A DNA stretch of 64,000 nucleotides from Muscardinus avellanarius (GCA_963383645.1 OY726576.1:9786102-9850101), one strand, 5' to 3'. Shown: positions 10,178 to 20,729, counted from the stretch's first letter. Program-made: numbers and translations. Notes: generated from the letters alone by a model not told the origin.

Positions 10178-10285
10178 GGGGCTGAAGGTGTAGCTCAGAG
10201 GTGTAACAGCTACATAACATGTAGAAGAATCTTTGTTCGATTTCCAATACCACAAACAACAACAATAACAAACAAACAAAAACTT
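10178..10285 (+). mobile_element. ID-like SINE monomer
   Basis: GGGGCTGAAGGTGTAGCTCAGAGG is a tRNA-like A box region, followed by a GTTCGATTTCCAATACC B box and a CAA-rich tail. There is no B1 half, so this is a simple ID-type element and not the dimer. Confidence 0.75.
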
Positions 10286-10723
10286 GTTCTATTTCATGCA
10301 TTTTTCCTTCTGTCTCTCTGAAATGATAAAGTTCCACAAATTTTCAGAGCAAGAAGCCCAAGTTTGTCCACTCTTGACAATGTATCATCTAAGACAAGTA
10401 GATGTGGGTGGTAGAAAACCTTGTAACACATAACGATATGTAATTTCATTAAGCCAATGAGCCTCATAAATAATCACAAGGCTCTATGATTCATTCACTT
10501 TCTCTGCATCATATCAAGGATGTTCATTCTTCTCACGAGCACAGCTAGAAAAGCTGAGACACCCGTTTCTTATTTCTCTTAATTTCATCCTTCCCTCAGT
10601 ACATCTCTTGCTAGTGCCACAATATTTATCTGACAGCTGAATCTTTAAATTTCTTTTCAGACTGTCAAAATGGTCGATTCCATCGGGGTATCTAAAACAA
10701 AAACAGACTTTAAAACTAGGCAC

Positions 10724-10969
10724 TGACGCCGGGCGTGGTAGTGCACGCTTGTAATCCCCGCGCTTGGGAGGCTGAGACAGGAGGATCGCGCAGGTTCGAA
10801 GCCAGCCTTAGCTACTTAGTGAGGCTCTCGGCAACTTAGTGAGACCTTGTTTCCAAATAAAATATAAAAAAATAGGTCTGGGAGTATAGCCCGGAGTTAG
10901 AAAGCCTCTGGGTTCCACCCCCAGTACCACCAATAAAATAAAATAAAATAAAATAAAATAAAATAAAAT
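10724..10969 (+). mobile_element. Young dimeric SINE, long subfamily
   Basis: Target-site duplication AAAACTAGGCAC at 10712-10723 and 10970-10981. Between B1 half and ID half it has TAGCTACTTAGTGAGGCTCT and GGCAACTTAGTGAGACC, absent from the short form. The right half keeps CTGGGTTCCACCCCCAGTAC. The tail is seven or more AATAA units. Confidence 0.95.
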
Positions 10970-11429
10970 AAAACTAGGCACCTCCAGGAAACTGAAGACA
11001 TCCCAAACAGCAATGGAAGATTTTTCTTTTTCTGATTTGGATCTGTTACTCTCCAAGATACACTTGGAATTTTTCAAGCACAGCCTCATGTCATGTTATG
11101 ATGTTCTGATTTAGTTACTTAAGTGCATTGATCTGCTAAACAGACCTAATGCTTTTGAAATTGTATTTATTGAAAATGCAGCATTAAGAAAATGCCACGA
11201 TAGCTACTCAGTAAACTCTTGTTACTTAGATTTAGTATTTGTGATTTTGAATTATCCTGAGTAAGCATGGTGGGTCATAGAACACTGAAAACTATATATT
11301 TGAGTCCTGTCCCTGCAAACATCTAGGGCAGGGGCAGGGTTTTTAGACTAGCAGAAGCAGCTAGTGGACATCCAGGCATCGCTCTTCTCTATGTATTTGT
11401 TCTCATTTAGCTAATTCAGGAGCTTCTCT

Positions 11430-11565
11430 CTCTTCTCTACTGTCCTTAGAATAGGAATCATTGTTACCCATATTTTATAGGTAAGAAAATTAAAGGCTTT
11501 TTCTACTATAAAAATACATAACTGGTCTGTCTTGGAAGCATCCTCTAGGCTATCAAGATCCTGTT
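11430..11565 (-). mobile_element. MIR, antisense
   Basis: TCATTGTTACCCATATTTTA, TAGGTAAGAAAATTAAAGGC and CATAACTGGTCTGTCTTGGA align in order with antisense MIR (CCCATTTTACAGATGAGGAAAC-like core). Confidence 0.65.
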
Positions 11566-12397
11566 CCATCAATCATAATTGCTACTATGATATTATTTAA
11601 TAATGGAACTCTGACAGGTACATTTCCAATAGGCAAATCCCTTTATGATAATTTATATACAAATTGCTCTTCCTATAGATATTTAAGGACTAAAAATCAG
11701 GGACAATTACAACCTTATTAATACAAATAAGATACATATCCTAAAATTTTCAAACACTTTAAGGAGACTGAATAGATGCACAAACATTACTTTGAAACTA
11801 CATAGCCTCCATATAAAATTATCATAACAATTTCTCACATTTTTAGACCCCTTTTATTTATAGCGCACTGTTCTAAGACTATGACTACAGACACATTTCT
11901 AAAAATATTAAGATTTAGTAATAAAACCATTCCCAAATATAGATATCACAGAAAGTCTCATTAAAGCTGTTAAGTGTTGTATGAAGTTCCAAGTATTACA
12001 TGTTTAATTTTATACACCAGAGACAGCTTACCTTTGACTTTAAAACATCAAGTAATATTTTAACATCTTTAATTTTCCACATGATCCAGGATGCTTACAT
12101 AATCATTAGCTGTAATAATGATGTGAAAGCCACATTAATGTGCTTTTCTGGAAGCATAAGAAAGTAGTTTATACAGACTGAGCTTAAGAACTGGTTCTCT
12201 GGGATTCTAAATCTCAGTTGTTATTCTTCTACTCTCTGTGGACAGGGGATATAATAGGATACAAGAGGCACTAAAGAAAAGGACCATTCTCTGTGTAGGA
12301 TGGTTGGGTGAGTGAAACAGAGTATTCAGTGTCCTCACCAATCCACACTTCTAGAGTGCTAAGTGACTGTATGTAGACCAGATGATGACTGGATAAG
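11566..12397. other. AT-rich unique interval
   Basis: No recognisable repeat. It includes TAATCATTAGCTGTAATAAT near 12102, which has several TAAT homeodomain-type cores in a short span (see findings). No ORF of note. Confidence 0.4.
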
Positions 12398-12410
12398 AAA
12401 TTAAAAGACA

Positions 12411-12628
12411 GTGGGTGTAATGGCACATGCTTGTCATCTCAGCATTTGGGAGGCTGAGACAAGAGGATCATATTGGATGACAGTCTCAGCTACATAGTGA
12501 GGCCCTTTGCAATTCAGTGAGACCCTGTTTCAAAATAAAAAATTTTAAAAAATAGGGATGATGGTGTAGTTCAGAGGTAGAATGCCCCTGGGTTGCATCC
12601 CAGTACTGCAAAAAATAAAAAATAATAA
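12411..12628 (+). mobile_element. Dimeric SINE, middle-aged
   Basis: Flanking 13-bp repeats AAATTAAAAGACA (12398-12410) and AAAATAAAAGACA (12629-12641) differ at one base. Left half diverged (GTGGGTGTAATGGCACATGC), right half GAATGCCCCTGGGTTGCATC. Confidence 0.9.
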
Positions 12629-12732
12629 AAAATAAAAGACAACATACTGCCTTTTCCTGAAAATGCAAATATTGTGTTTATTTTCATTTTTTTTAATCCA
12701 AAATATCATGTTTGAAGAGTAAAGAGAAAGAT

Positions 12733-12942
12733 ACCAGCAGGTGTGGTGGTGCACACCTGTAATCCAGCACTTGGGAGGTTGAGACAACCGAGGATCTCAG
12801 GTTTCCAGTTAGCTTCAGCAATTTAGTAAGACCCTCGGCAACTGGTGAAATTCTGTTTCAAAATAAAAAATAAAAAGGGCTGGTGGTGTAGCTTGGAAAT
12901 AGAATATCCCTGGATTCAATCCCTAGTACCAAAGGATATAAG
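12733..12942 (+). mobile_element. Dimeric SINE, older
   Basis: CAGGTGTGGTGGTGCACACC, TTGGGAGGTTGAGACAACCG and the right-half GGGCTGGTGGTGTAGCTTGG with TGGATTCAATCCCTAGTACC. It is the second copy within 120 bp of the previous SINE. Confidence 0.85.
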
Positions 12943-13052
12943 TAATTTATATTAAATAAATAATTTTGGAAGGTAACACATTAATAGGTAGATGAGGCAC
13001 TATCATTAATCACAGGGAATTTTGTTAAAAGAAGAATTAGTATTGTGAGCAT

Positions 13053-13405
13053 TGCTCTGGTGTGACTGTGTCTCGCTAAACCTCGTGCATTGGAAACATA
13101 ATCCCATAGTTCATGTTGTTGGGAGTGAGAGGTGGGGCCCTTGGGAAGTAATTAGGGTGAGAGGAAGTCATGAGAGTGGGACCTTGTGATGGCAGTAGGG
13201 CTTCAGAGAGGAGAAAGGGAGGCCTGGGCTGACGGGCTCACTCTGTCTCTCCAGGTGATGCCCTCAGAAGGCTCCCACCCACTGCCATGCAGATGCTGGC
13301 TTCATGCTCTGAGGCCTCAGCCTCCGGAACTGTGACCAAATAAACTTCTGTCCTTTGTACATGTCCTGGTCTCTTGTGTTTGGTTATATAAAATGGACCA
13401 AGACG
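13053..13405 (+). mobile_element. MaLR-type solo LTR, sense
   Basis: Starts TGCTCTGGTGTGACTGTGTC and TCGCTAAACCTCGTGCATTG. It runs through GAGGTGGGGCCCTTGGGAAG, GGAACTGTGACCAAATAAAC (polyadenylation signal) and ends GGTTATATAAAATGGACCAA. The order matches mammalian MaLR LTRs throughout. A TSD could not be fixed with confidence. Confidence 0.85.
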
Positions 13406-13727
13406 ATTGTGCATTCATTTCTGAGACCTGTTTAGAGCAGATTTGAACATTAGGAAGATATTACAAGCATGATGCACAGCATGTAGTGATGGTGCTTGCC
13501 AGGAGCTGAAGGTTGGGTTAGGCACCAAGCTCTAATGCCCCTGGTACATGGCCAGGAAAGCAGAGACACTCAGAGGTATGTGGACTTGGGCTTATTACAG
13601 CTTACAAATTTGTAGGAACTCCTAAAGAGGTCTAGTGGATGATTGTTGCTATTGTTTCTACTAGAGAAATTCAATCATTTAGGGCCAGTAGATGAAAAAG
13701 CAAGCAAGATAAAAAGAGAAAGATGAG

Positions 13728-13851
13728 GAAGAGGAGGAGGAGGAGGAGGAGGAGGAGGAGAAAAAGAGAAAGAGGAAGAGGAGGAAGAGGAGGAGGAGGA
13801 GGAGGAGGAGGAGGAGGAGGAGGAGGAGGAGGAGGAGGAGGCGGCAGAGCT
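13728..13851. repeat. (GGA)n polypurine tract
   Basis: GGA/GAG triplets, interrupted once by GAAAAAGAGAAAGAGGAAGA, form a purine-only strand of about 120 bases. Predicted Ser- and Pro-rich ORFs on the minus strand arise entirely from it. Confidence 0.97.
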
Positions 13852-14130
13852 GGATAGGTAAAGCTGGATACTAAATCCAACTGCCATAGTCTCTAGCAAT
13901 CCGTTGGACATGTAGAAGACAGAAGACAGTGGTGTCCTTCGCTGGGCAATGGTCCCCACGCTAGGCCTTGAACATCTAAAAACTGGAGGGTGAGGTTCAC
14001 CTGGCGCTGCGGGCTGCAGAGGCCTCGCCCAGCCATCCAGGTGATGCCGATCCGCAGCGTCTGTGCACATGCCGGAACGTGGCAGGGTTATTCTTAGGAC
14101 GGGTTTGAGGACCTATTCACTCTGCATTCT
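13852..14130. other. Small GC-rich unique patch
   Basis: Between 13960 and 14075 there is a CpG-containing stretch (CACCTGGCGCTGCGGGCTGC, GATGCCGATCCGCAGCGTCT) unlike the AT-rich flanks. A minus-strand ORF starting at 14070 crosses it but then enters the GGA tract; its non-repeat part has no recognised domain. It could be remnant LTR or unique sequence. Confidence 0.4.
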
Positions 14131-14413
14131 GAAATCTTTCTAGACAGAATTACTGTTCACAAAAAGAAGATAGGCTTCTCGAATTTGACTCAGTGGATTT
14201 TTCTCCCTGTAGGTTTTCTGTGCAGACATTCTGTCTCCTTCTAAAGTAGACAGGACTCCACTGAGAAGGGAGAATTAGAATTAAATAGCAAGTCGATTAG
14301 AGAAGCTAATTAGAATTAGATTGTATATTATTTCTTGGGCACTTTTAATATAATTTGTTGCTTTGAAATGTTTCAGTTTGTTTATGTCTATGGTGGGCTC
14401 TGCTAAAAGAAGC

Positions 14414-14513
14414 ACTTTTTTTTTTTTCATTTTAGTGGTACCGAGAATTGAACCTGGGGCCAAACACATGTGAGGCAAGCACTCTACCACAGAGCCACAT
14501 CCCCCAACTACAG
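14414..14513 (-). mobile_element. ID-like SINE monomer, antisense
   Basis: T-rich tail, then GTGGTACCGAGAATTGAACC, GAGGCAAGCACTCTACCACA and GAGCCACATCCCCCAACTAC. This is a tRNA-like ID unit in antisense with both promoter boxes recognisable. Confidence 0.8.
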
Positions 14514-14984
14514 CTCCTCTACGAGAGAGAACATGTTGTATGTAGTGCAAGTGCAAGGCACTCAATTGCAAACAGTGTAAGCATTCATTAGTAATGAGTT
14601 AATGGCAAAGTCTTTAAATAGAACTGGAAAGAAAATGATCCACTGGGGCAATGGAGTCCTAGGACCAAGAGCAATTCTTGCAGTTATGTGCTGCAGGTGA
14701 TATTTCAATGGCCAGCCATGTGTATGATAGTGGTCCCATACCATTGAAATGGATATTAAAATGTCTGCTGCCTAGTGACAATGTAGCTATCAAAACAACA
14801 GAGCACAAACAATTACTTATCTATATAAGGTGAAGCTCGTGTAATCAAAGCTGCCACTCATAGAAAATGATAGCACATATGACTCTATATATTGCATAGT
14901 ACTTGATAATGATATTCCAAAACTATGTTTTTGATTTATGCATTTATTATTCTATTCATGCTTTTTTATAAAATTACTGTAAGC

Positions 14985-15150
14985 AGTGCTCATTGGTGTA
15001 CGTACATCTGTAATAGCAGTACTTAAAAGGCTGAGACAGATGGATTGCAGGATCAAGGTCAGTTTAAGCTAATTTAGGGAGATATTGTTTTAAAATAAAA
15101 ATAAAAGGGTTGGGGTATAGCTTAGATGTAGACTGTCCTAGGTTCAGTCC

Positions 15151-15152
<2 letters not shown>
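14985..15152 (+). mobile_element. Old dimeric SINE
   Basis: Strongly diverged left half (CTCATTGGTGTACGTACATC, AAGGCTGAGACAGATGGATT), then AGGGTTGGGGTATAGCTTAG and GTTCAGTCCCTAGTAACAC. It ends in a CA microsatellite. Confidence 0.75.
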
Positions 15153-15197
<45 letters not shown>

Positions 15198-15240
15198 CAT
15201 ATACACATACACAGACACGTACATGCATACACACATATAC
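15153..15240. repeat. (CA)n and degenerate CA/TA microsatellite
   Basis: About 20 CA units at 15156-15195 followed by ATGCATATACACATACACAG-type decay. It occupies the tail of the preceding SINE. Confidence 0.95.
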
Positions 15241-15265
15241 AAAATTTTACTGTAAAAAACTGTGT

Positions 15266-15481
15266 TGTGGCCAGGCATGGTGGCACACACTTGCAATCCC
15301 AGCATTTGGGAGGCTGAGACAGGAGGATCACAGTTTGAGGACAGCCTCAGCTACTTAATGAGGCCCTTTGCAACTCAGTGAGACGCTGTTTCATAATAAA
15401 GAGTTAAAAGTGGGGCTGGAGGTGTAGCTCGGAGGTAGAATGCCTCTGGGTTCCATCTGAAGTACCATTAAAAAAAAATAA
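15266..15481 (+). mobile_element. Dimeric SINE
   Basis: CCAGGCATGGTGGCACACAC, CATTTGGGAGGCTGAGACAG, CAGCTACTTAATGAGGCCCT and GGGCTGGAGGTGTAGCTCGG in order, ending CTGAAGTACCATTAAAAAA. Long-form linker. Confidence 0.9.
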
Positions 15482-15879
15482 TAAGTGTTTTGTGTTACAC
15501 TAGTAGTAGCCCCAAACATCTTGGATCTATGTGTTTCCTGATTTCATCAATTGGCCATTTGGAGTGACTGACCGATACCATCTTAGTGTGTGTAGTTTTT
15601 TCTATGGTGTTCAGCTTCTATGATGAAATTTCTTAATATTGTATTCTTCAGAATGTATCGCCACCACTAAGTAATGTCTCTATTTCTAACTATATATCTA
15701 TCTATTCTGAAGTGCTCAGCTATAAGAAACACCATCAAGGACTATTCCTCCAGAGTCCTATGTCTAGTATACGGTTCTTCCCTGGTATTTGCAACTGCAT
15801 CTTCTGTTACTGGTTAAATCATTTCAGCAAGGCTACCTCCATCTGGAGCCCTAAATCCAACATATTTATGCTAACTTCT

Positions 15880-16140
15880 GTTTGCATAATTCCCCTGCCA
15901 CAGTCTTAACATATAGCCCTCATACTTCCAAACATGGTTCAAATGCTTACATCTTCAAGCAGGTCATTACTAACAATGTTACATCCTGCGCTCTCACTCA
16001 TAAATCCTCCAGACTATCTACAAGAATCTCCTCTACTCCCTCTGTAAACTGTATACCCTTGTAAACTTATTTTACCTGCTTGGAAATATATTTTGCTTCC
16101 CAAAAGGACACTATGTCTCTTAATATTAGCAGGCATACCC
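15880..16140 (+). mobile_element. Possible L2 3' region
   Basis: GGTTCAAATGCTTACATCTT and CAAGCAGGTCATTACTAACA, followed by ACTTATTTTACCTGCTTGG and CCCAAAAGGACACTATGTCT, resemble the CTCAAATGTCACCTCCTC ... TGTCTCCCCCACTAG progression of L2. Diverged. Confidence 0.4.
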
Positions 16141-16330
16141 TTTTTACCCTCTATGGCCAGTGTGACCATGCCTTTTGGATATTTTAGCAACACCTTTAAT
16201 TTGATTATATATCACTGTGACTATGTTAGAATTAAGTTTTATCTCATAAACTTCCAGATGATACAGATGGTGCTGGTGCAGGACAACAGGATGAGAGGTA
16301 AAGCTGTGAACATGTGCTTCTAAGGTGGTG

Positions 16331-16460
16331 TCTAGCCACATGTCAAATTAAAAATTCAGCTCCCCAGTCACATAGCTTTTGTTTCAAGAGCCCAATAGCC
16401 ACATGTGGCTAGTAGCAACTATATTAAACAACACAGATGAAGAACACTTCTAGCACTGCA
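16331..16460. mobile_element. hAT-type nonautonomous DNA transposon fragment
   Basis: TCTAGCCACATGTCAAATTA, CAATAGCCACATGTGGCTAG and CTATATTAAACAACACAGAT match the end of a common mammalian hAT-like element whose terminus reads like ATTGGACAGCACAG. Related to the copy at 21527. Confidence 0.55.
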
Positions 16461-16720
16461 GAAAGTTTTGTTGGGTAGAAATGTTTCGAGTGCTGAAGAA
16501 ATTATCTCAGATAATATTACTTCTCAGATTTTTTTCTATTTTTTGATTTTTTCTTTCTATTTTCCCAATTCTACATACTCTTCCAGCACCACACACTATG
16601 TTTGTAAGACTTTTGCTTTGTTTGCTTATCCCTTCATTCAGGATTCTAAAGTCAGAAGAAGGGACCTAAGTGGATACATAGCTTCTAAAATAGTTGCTTA
16701 AAACTATATGAGTCTCTATG

Positions 16721-16904
16721 CCGGGCGTGGTGGCACACGCTTGTAATCCCTGCGCTTGGGAGGCAGAGACAGGAGGATCGCACAGGTTCAAAGCCAGCCG
16801 CGCTGGCTTAAGAGACACTGTTTCCAAATAAAAATATTAAAAAAAATAGGTCTGGGAGTGTAGCCCGGAGGTAGAAGGGCTTCCAGGAACTCCAGTACCA
16901 CACA

Positions 16905-16937
<33 letters not shown>
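16721..16937 (+). mobile_element. Young dimeric SINE, short subfamily
   Basis: CCGGGCGTGGTGGCACACGC, the junction CGCTGGCTTAAGAGACACTG and the right end GGCTTCCAGGAACTCCAGTA. The tail is a CA repeat followed by a run of about 20 A. No convincing TSD. Confidence 0.9.
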
Positions 16938-17072
16938 CCCTACATAAGTCTTTAAAACAATGAACCATTCATAACTATCCTTGTGTTATGCTTGGACTGG
17001 TACTGTGGGCCCTTTTTCTCTATCCAAGTAAAATTTGTTGAATAGGAAAATTTAAACTAATAGGCAGCATGG

Positions 17073-17514
17073 TGCAACTTTAACAAGTCTTTATTACAAA
17101 ATCAGTAGGAAATAAAAAGAGAAGAACGAGAAGCATGTAGGCATGCTGGAGAGCACAAAAATGAAACTCTGACCCCTCTCCATAACCAGCCTTTAAATAG
17201 ATTTCGAATTGTTATGTCTTCCTAAGTGCACGTGTCAATAATTTACCTGGCTTCTGCCTCTATTGTATTGGGCTGTATTGGTTGCTCATCGACTATGGGT
17301 GCTTTGAGGCAGAACATGGAGTTTACCTTTTCTATACCCAGGCCAAGTCACAAGGAAGAGGAGGTAAACAGAGGCACTGGTTGTGTCTAAGTATTTCCGG
17401 GACTAATAACTTCAATTGTCTCTAGGGTGTTTAGGCTAAAGGCCTTAATTTCTTTTACATTCTTAATATAAGTTAATCATTAGAACAAAGGGGAGAAAGA
17501 GAGGAAACTCTAAC
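17073..17514 (-). mobile_element. Possible ERV LTR, antisense
   Basis: On the minus strand the interval starts TGTTAGAGTTTCCTCTC and ends GTTGCA, that is TG...CA. A TATA-like CTATTTAAAG (complement of 17191-17200) lies about 100 bp upstream of an AATAAA (complement of 17090-17095), the spacing of an LTR R region. No target-site duplication was found and no family was recognised, so unique sequence with chance motifs remains possible. Confidence 0.4.
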
Positions 17515-18199
17515 AGTCTAACAGCCACCAGCCCTTCTGAGTATCTGAGGGTGTACACAGCACCCAGGCTCTGCTTTTTACATTTTGGAAATTAATATCA
17601 GAGCAATTTTGTAATATCAGCACACTTATTTCTCGTTTCTTTTTGTAGACTGGGTGAATTAAAAATATTAATTTAGAGATGGTATGGGGCAAATATATTA
17701 AAATTTGATGCAGCTTAAATGTTTTCTCTGTCTTAATAGCTATAGCAATACTCTTTCTTGATTTTAATGAAATAAAAAATAGGTAGATACCACTCATCTC
17801 TTGAATATAACAGGGTTTTTCTAATGCAAGCCATATTTTTGTCCAAAGAGTATTTTCTAATCCATCTTCCCATAAAAACTCATATAATTATTATTAAATC
17901 ATAAAAGTATTTATCTTCCTAACAGCTGAAAATTCTTTATAATTATAATATATCTCAATCTGTTAGAATAGCAATAAGTCAAGACTGGTTATAACATATC
18001 GATCTTTCTGGAAAATAAAGATGTACTCAAAATTGAAACGCAGCATGAATGGCTTGATTATAATTAAATAGGATTCAGCTTAGAAAACTACAAGTGACAG
18101 CAAAATACACCATAGGGCACACTTGCCTGGAAGTGTGTTAGCTCTGTAAGAAGGAAAAACCATTTTTTATTGAAGTTACAAGCTCACTTAGAAACCAGT
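17515..18199. other. AT-rich unique interval
   Basis: No repeat family recognised; the 95-codon minus-strand ORF at 17510-17797 has no domain features. Confidence 0.4.
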
Positions 18200-18211
18200 A
18201 GGCTTCCATTT

Positions 18212-18435
18212 GTGTGTGTGTGTTGGGGGGGGGGGATACTGGGGATGAAATCCAGGGGCTTTCTACCTCTGGGCTATATTCCCAGACCTATTTTTTATAT
18301 TTTATTTGGAAACAGGGTCTCACTAAGTTGCTGAGAGCCTCACTAAGTAGCTGAGGCTGGCTTTAAACCTGCATGATTCCCCTGTACCAGCCTCCCAAGT
18401 TCTGGGATTACAAGCTTGCACCACCATGCCTGGCC
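18212..18435 (-). mobile_element. Dimeric SINE, long subfamily, antisense
   Basis: Perfect 12-bp TSD AGGCTTCCATTT at 18200-18211 and 18436-18447. A GT then G run (18212-18236) sits where the tail should be. It keeps AACAGGGTCTCACTAAGTTG and GCCTCACTAAGTAGCTGAGG. Confidence 0.95.
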
Positions 18436-18779
18436 AGGCTTCCATTTTTTAACTATGGCTTAGGTATACATTTTGAAACTTTTGTATATATGTCTGTATG
18501 TCCCTCTCCAGGATGTACTGGTTTTCTGTTTCTCCTTTTGTAAAATCTGTCCAGTGAAACTAGTCAACTAGATTAGATTTTGAAGTCTTACTCCAGCCAA
18601 CAAAGGACAGCACAGTGGCCTATGTGTTAGGGGGATAAAAATCTGCATGGACTGCCCAACCTGGTGTGTGCACTCTGGTTTTACAGTGACTTTGCACCTT
18701 CTGTGCAGAAGTAACTTGCCTTCATAGTTGCTTTTGATTTCATGAGTCTATATTTGTGGCTCCCCTGAAATTCTGTTTC

Positions 18780-19103
18780 TAATAGCTCTTTGTTGCTGTG
18801 AGAAACAGCTGATAAAAGCAATATATAGGACTTGCTGGTTCCATGGATTTGGGCCTGAATGACATAGAACATATGGAAGAAGGAAAGGTAAAGAAAAGCT
18901 ATTGACCCCTCAAGAGTTCATTCTGCTGTTAGTGGATGAATTCACTGATAAAGGTGGAGTCCTCATGATCCAGTCACCCCCAAAAGTCCCACTTCTACAT
19001 AGATATATTAGATAGTCCATACAGGTAAACCTACTTCATCAATGAGACCGAGCCTTCAGCACATGAGCCTTTGGGGAACATTGCAGATCTAAGCCATAAC
19101 AAG
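18780..19103 (-). mobile_element. MaLR-type LTR, antisense, with foreign 46-bp segment
   Basis: TGCTGTGAGAAACAGCTGAT, TCAAGAGTTCATTCTGCTGT, GTCCTCATGATCCAGTCACC, CCAAAAGTCCCACTTCTACA and CACATGAGCCTTTGGGGAAC form the antisense MaLR order. Between CCACTTCTACA and CCGAGCCTTCAGCACATG the expected 20 or so bases are replaced by a longer segment that recurs at 20672-20717. Confidence 0.75.
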
Positions 19104-19205
19104 AGGGCACCAGGGATGGCAAGATTTTGATCATTCAAGCTCTTGAGTTCTTAAATCTAATTTCATACAGGAAAATTATAAAAGATGGAAAATTCAAAAC
19201 ATATT

Positions 19206-19440
19206 TTTTAATTTTTTTAGTGGTGCACTGTATTCATACATCATAATGGGATATAAACTTGTGTAGACATACATGCACACATCACCCAGTTAGCCCCTAC
19301 CCAGTCCCACACCATTCCCTCCCCATCCTTTCTTCCCATGCTTGCCTTAGTGGTTGACATCTAATATTATAGCAATTTATCCAAAATTAACAATGATAAT
19401 CTCACATAACAGATTCATTTGTCTGATATCAAACTTCAAA
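19206..19440 (-). mobile_element. Lineage-type L1 3' UTR end, antisense
   Basis: The plus strand starts with a T-rich tail and GTGGTGCACTGTATTCATAC; the minus strand carries a G/A-rich tract (complement of 19313-19340) then the terminal sequence aligned to 7590-7650. Polypurine tract plus shared terminus suggest an L1 3' UTR. Confidence 0.5.
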
Positions 19441-20260
19441 ACATATTAAAATGCTTCTGATTATGAAAATAGAGAAGGATTTGCATGGCGGTACCTAATT
19501 AGGTGTTATCTTTGTGGTCAAACAGCTGTGTTGGAAGCCTTCTGATGTTAGTCTTTCTGATCTGGGTGAGAGTACCTTGAAATTAGCGATTGGAGGCTGA
19601 GTCGACTCCAGGTTTGTAATCAAGTCAGAATCCTTGGCCTATTTTGAATGTTTGATGAACCATGTGCACATTCATTACCACAATTTTTTGGTAGAAGCAA
19701 ATCCTCAGATTTTAAAATGCCTTTACTTATTTGTGCTGATAACTTGAAAAAGAACAATTCGAACCCCTTCACTCTTCAATGTTTATGTTGGTAAGTACAA
19801 GTTTTAACAATTATAATAAACCTGGAAGACCCTTCATGTAATGAGAGCTGACTATGGTAGCACACCCTATCTTGGTCAATGAGAGGAAATGAAGTAATAC
19901 TAGGCAATTTTAAACAACAATAATGTAAGGCAATGAAATAAATGAGTAAAGTGGATGACTTCATTGTTCATAGAATTTAAACACATGTATGATTAAAATA
20001 AATACTATGTCATTTATTAGAAGGAAATTTATAAGTATATATTAAAATTTTTTTTAAATAGAACATTTTAAGATGGTATCTATGAAGGCAAACTAAACTT
20101 TACCGTTTGTGTAATTATCACCTGAATCTGGTCTCATACTTAAGCAAACTAAATGTTGGAGCAAAAATTTCACAATCGGATCCAATTCACTAAGTAAGTT
20201 ACCTTCTAAAATTTGTATTAAGGTTTTTGGTCACAAAGGGTAACTGTAGAAATATTAGTA
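19441..20260. other. AT-rich unique interval
   Basis: No family recognised. Contains poly-T at 20048-20055 and no ORF beyond short open stretches. Confidence 0.4.
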
Positions 20261-20341
20261 AACATCAAAATTCACAAATAAGAATAAAAACCTTCATTAT
20301 GCCAAAACCCCAATATAAGCACTTCTGACATGCTACTAAGT

Positions 20342-20366
20342 TTTGTTTTTTTTTTTTTTTTTTTTT
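20342..20366. repeat. Poly(T) tract
   Basis: GTTTTG followed by about 20 consecutive T. It may be the tail of an unrecognised antisense retroposon, but the following bases do not match the local SINEs. The lysine-rich ORFs across it are artefacts. Confidence 0.9.
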
Positions 20367-20507
20367 GCAAAGTACACTTAAATGGAGATGGATTTTGTTT
20401 TTTAAAGTCAAGGCCAACTGCATAGCCAGATGGACATCTAGAGAAATACAAAAAACATCTATAATCTTTATAATCCTGTAATATATACTCATCACCCTTC
20501 ATTAGTG

Positions 20508-20645
20508 CTACTTCTGAATCTTCATGATAACCGTAGAAGACACTTAGTAATATTATCTCTGCTTAACACAGGAGGAGTACAGGAGGTTAAAGGTGAGATC
20601 ATCTTCTCTATTAGACGATGGCCTGGCTCTCTATTCTCTGCCTTC
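20508..20645 (-). mobile_element. MIR, antisense
   Basis: GAATCTTCATGATAACCGTA, AATATTATCTCTGCTTAACA and GGAGGAGTACAGGAGGTTAA match the antisense MIR core region. Confidence 0.6.
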
Positions 20646-20671
20646 CCACTTATTCCATTGCAGAATTTGTT

Positions 20672-20717
20672 GATATATTATATAGTCCATACAGGTAAAC
20701 CTACTTCATCAATGAGA
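20672..20717. repeat. 46-bp direct repeat, partner of 19002-19047
   Basis: GATATATTATATAGTCCATA then CAGGTAAACCTACTTCATCA and ATGAGA; the partner differs by one base (G at 19011, T at 20681). The two copies lie 1,670 bp apart in the same orientation. Confidence 0.95.
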
Positions 20718-20729
20718 TTATTGGTGTCT

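Noticed and set aside
10724..10969. 7SL RNA or tRNA gene
   Set aside because: The B1-like and tRNA-like motifs belong to a dimeric SINE with A tail and target-site duplications.
13671..14070. Minus-strand ORFs with poly-Ser and poly-Pro
   Set aside because: Produced by the GGA triplet tract; the non-repeat part has no domain, splice sites or matching family.
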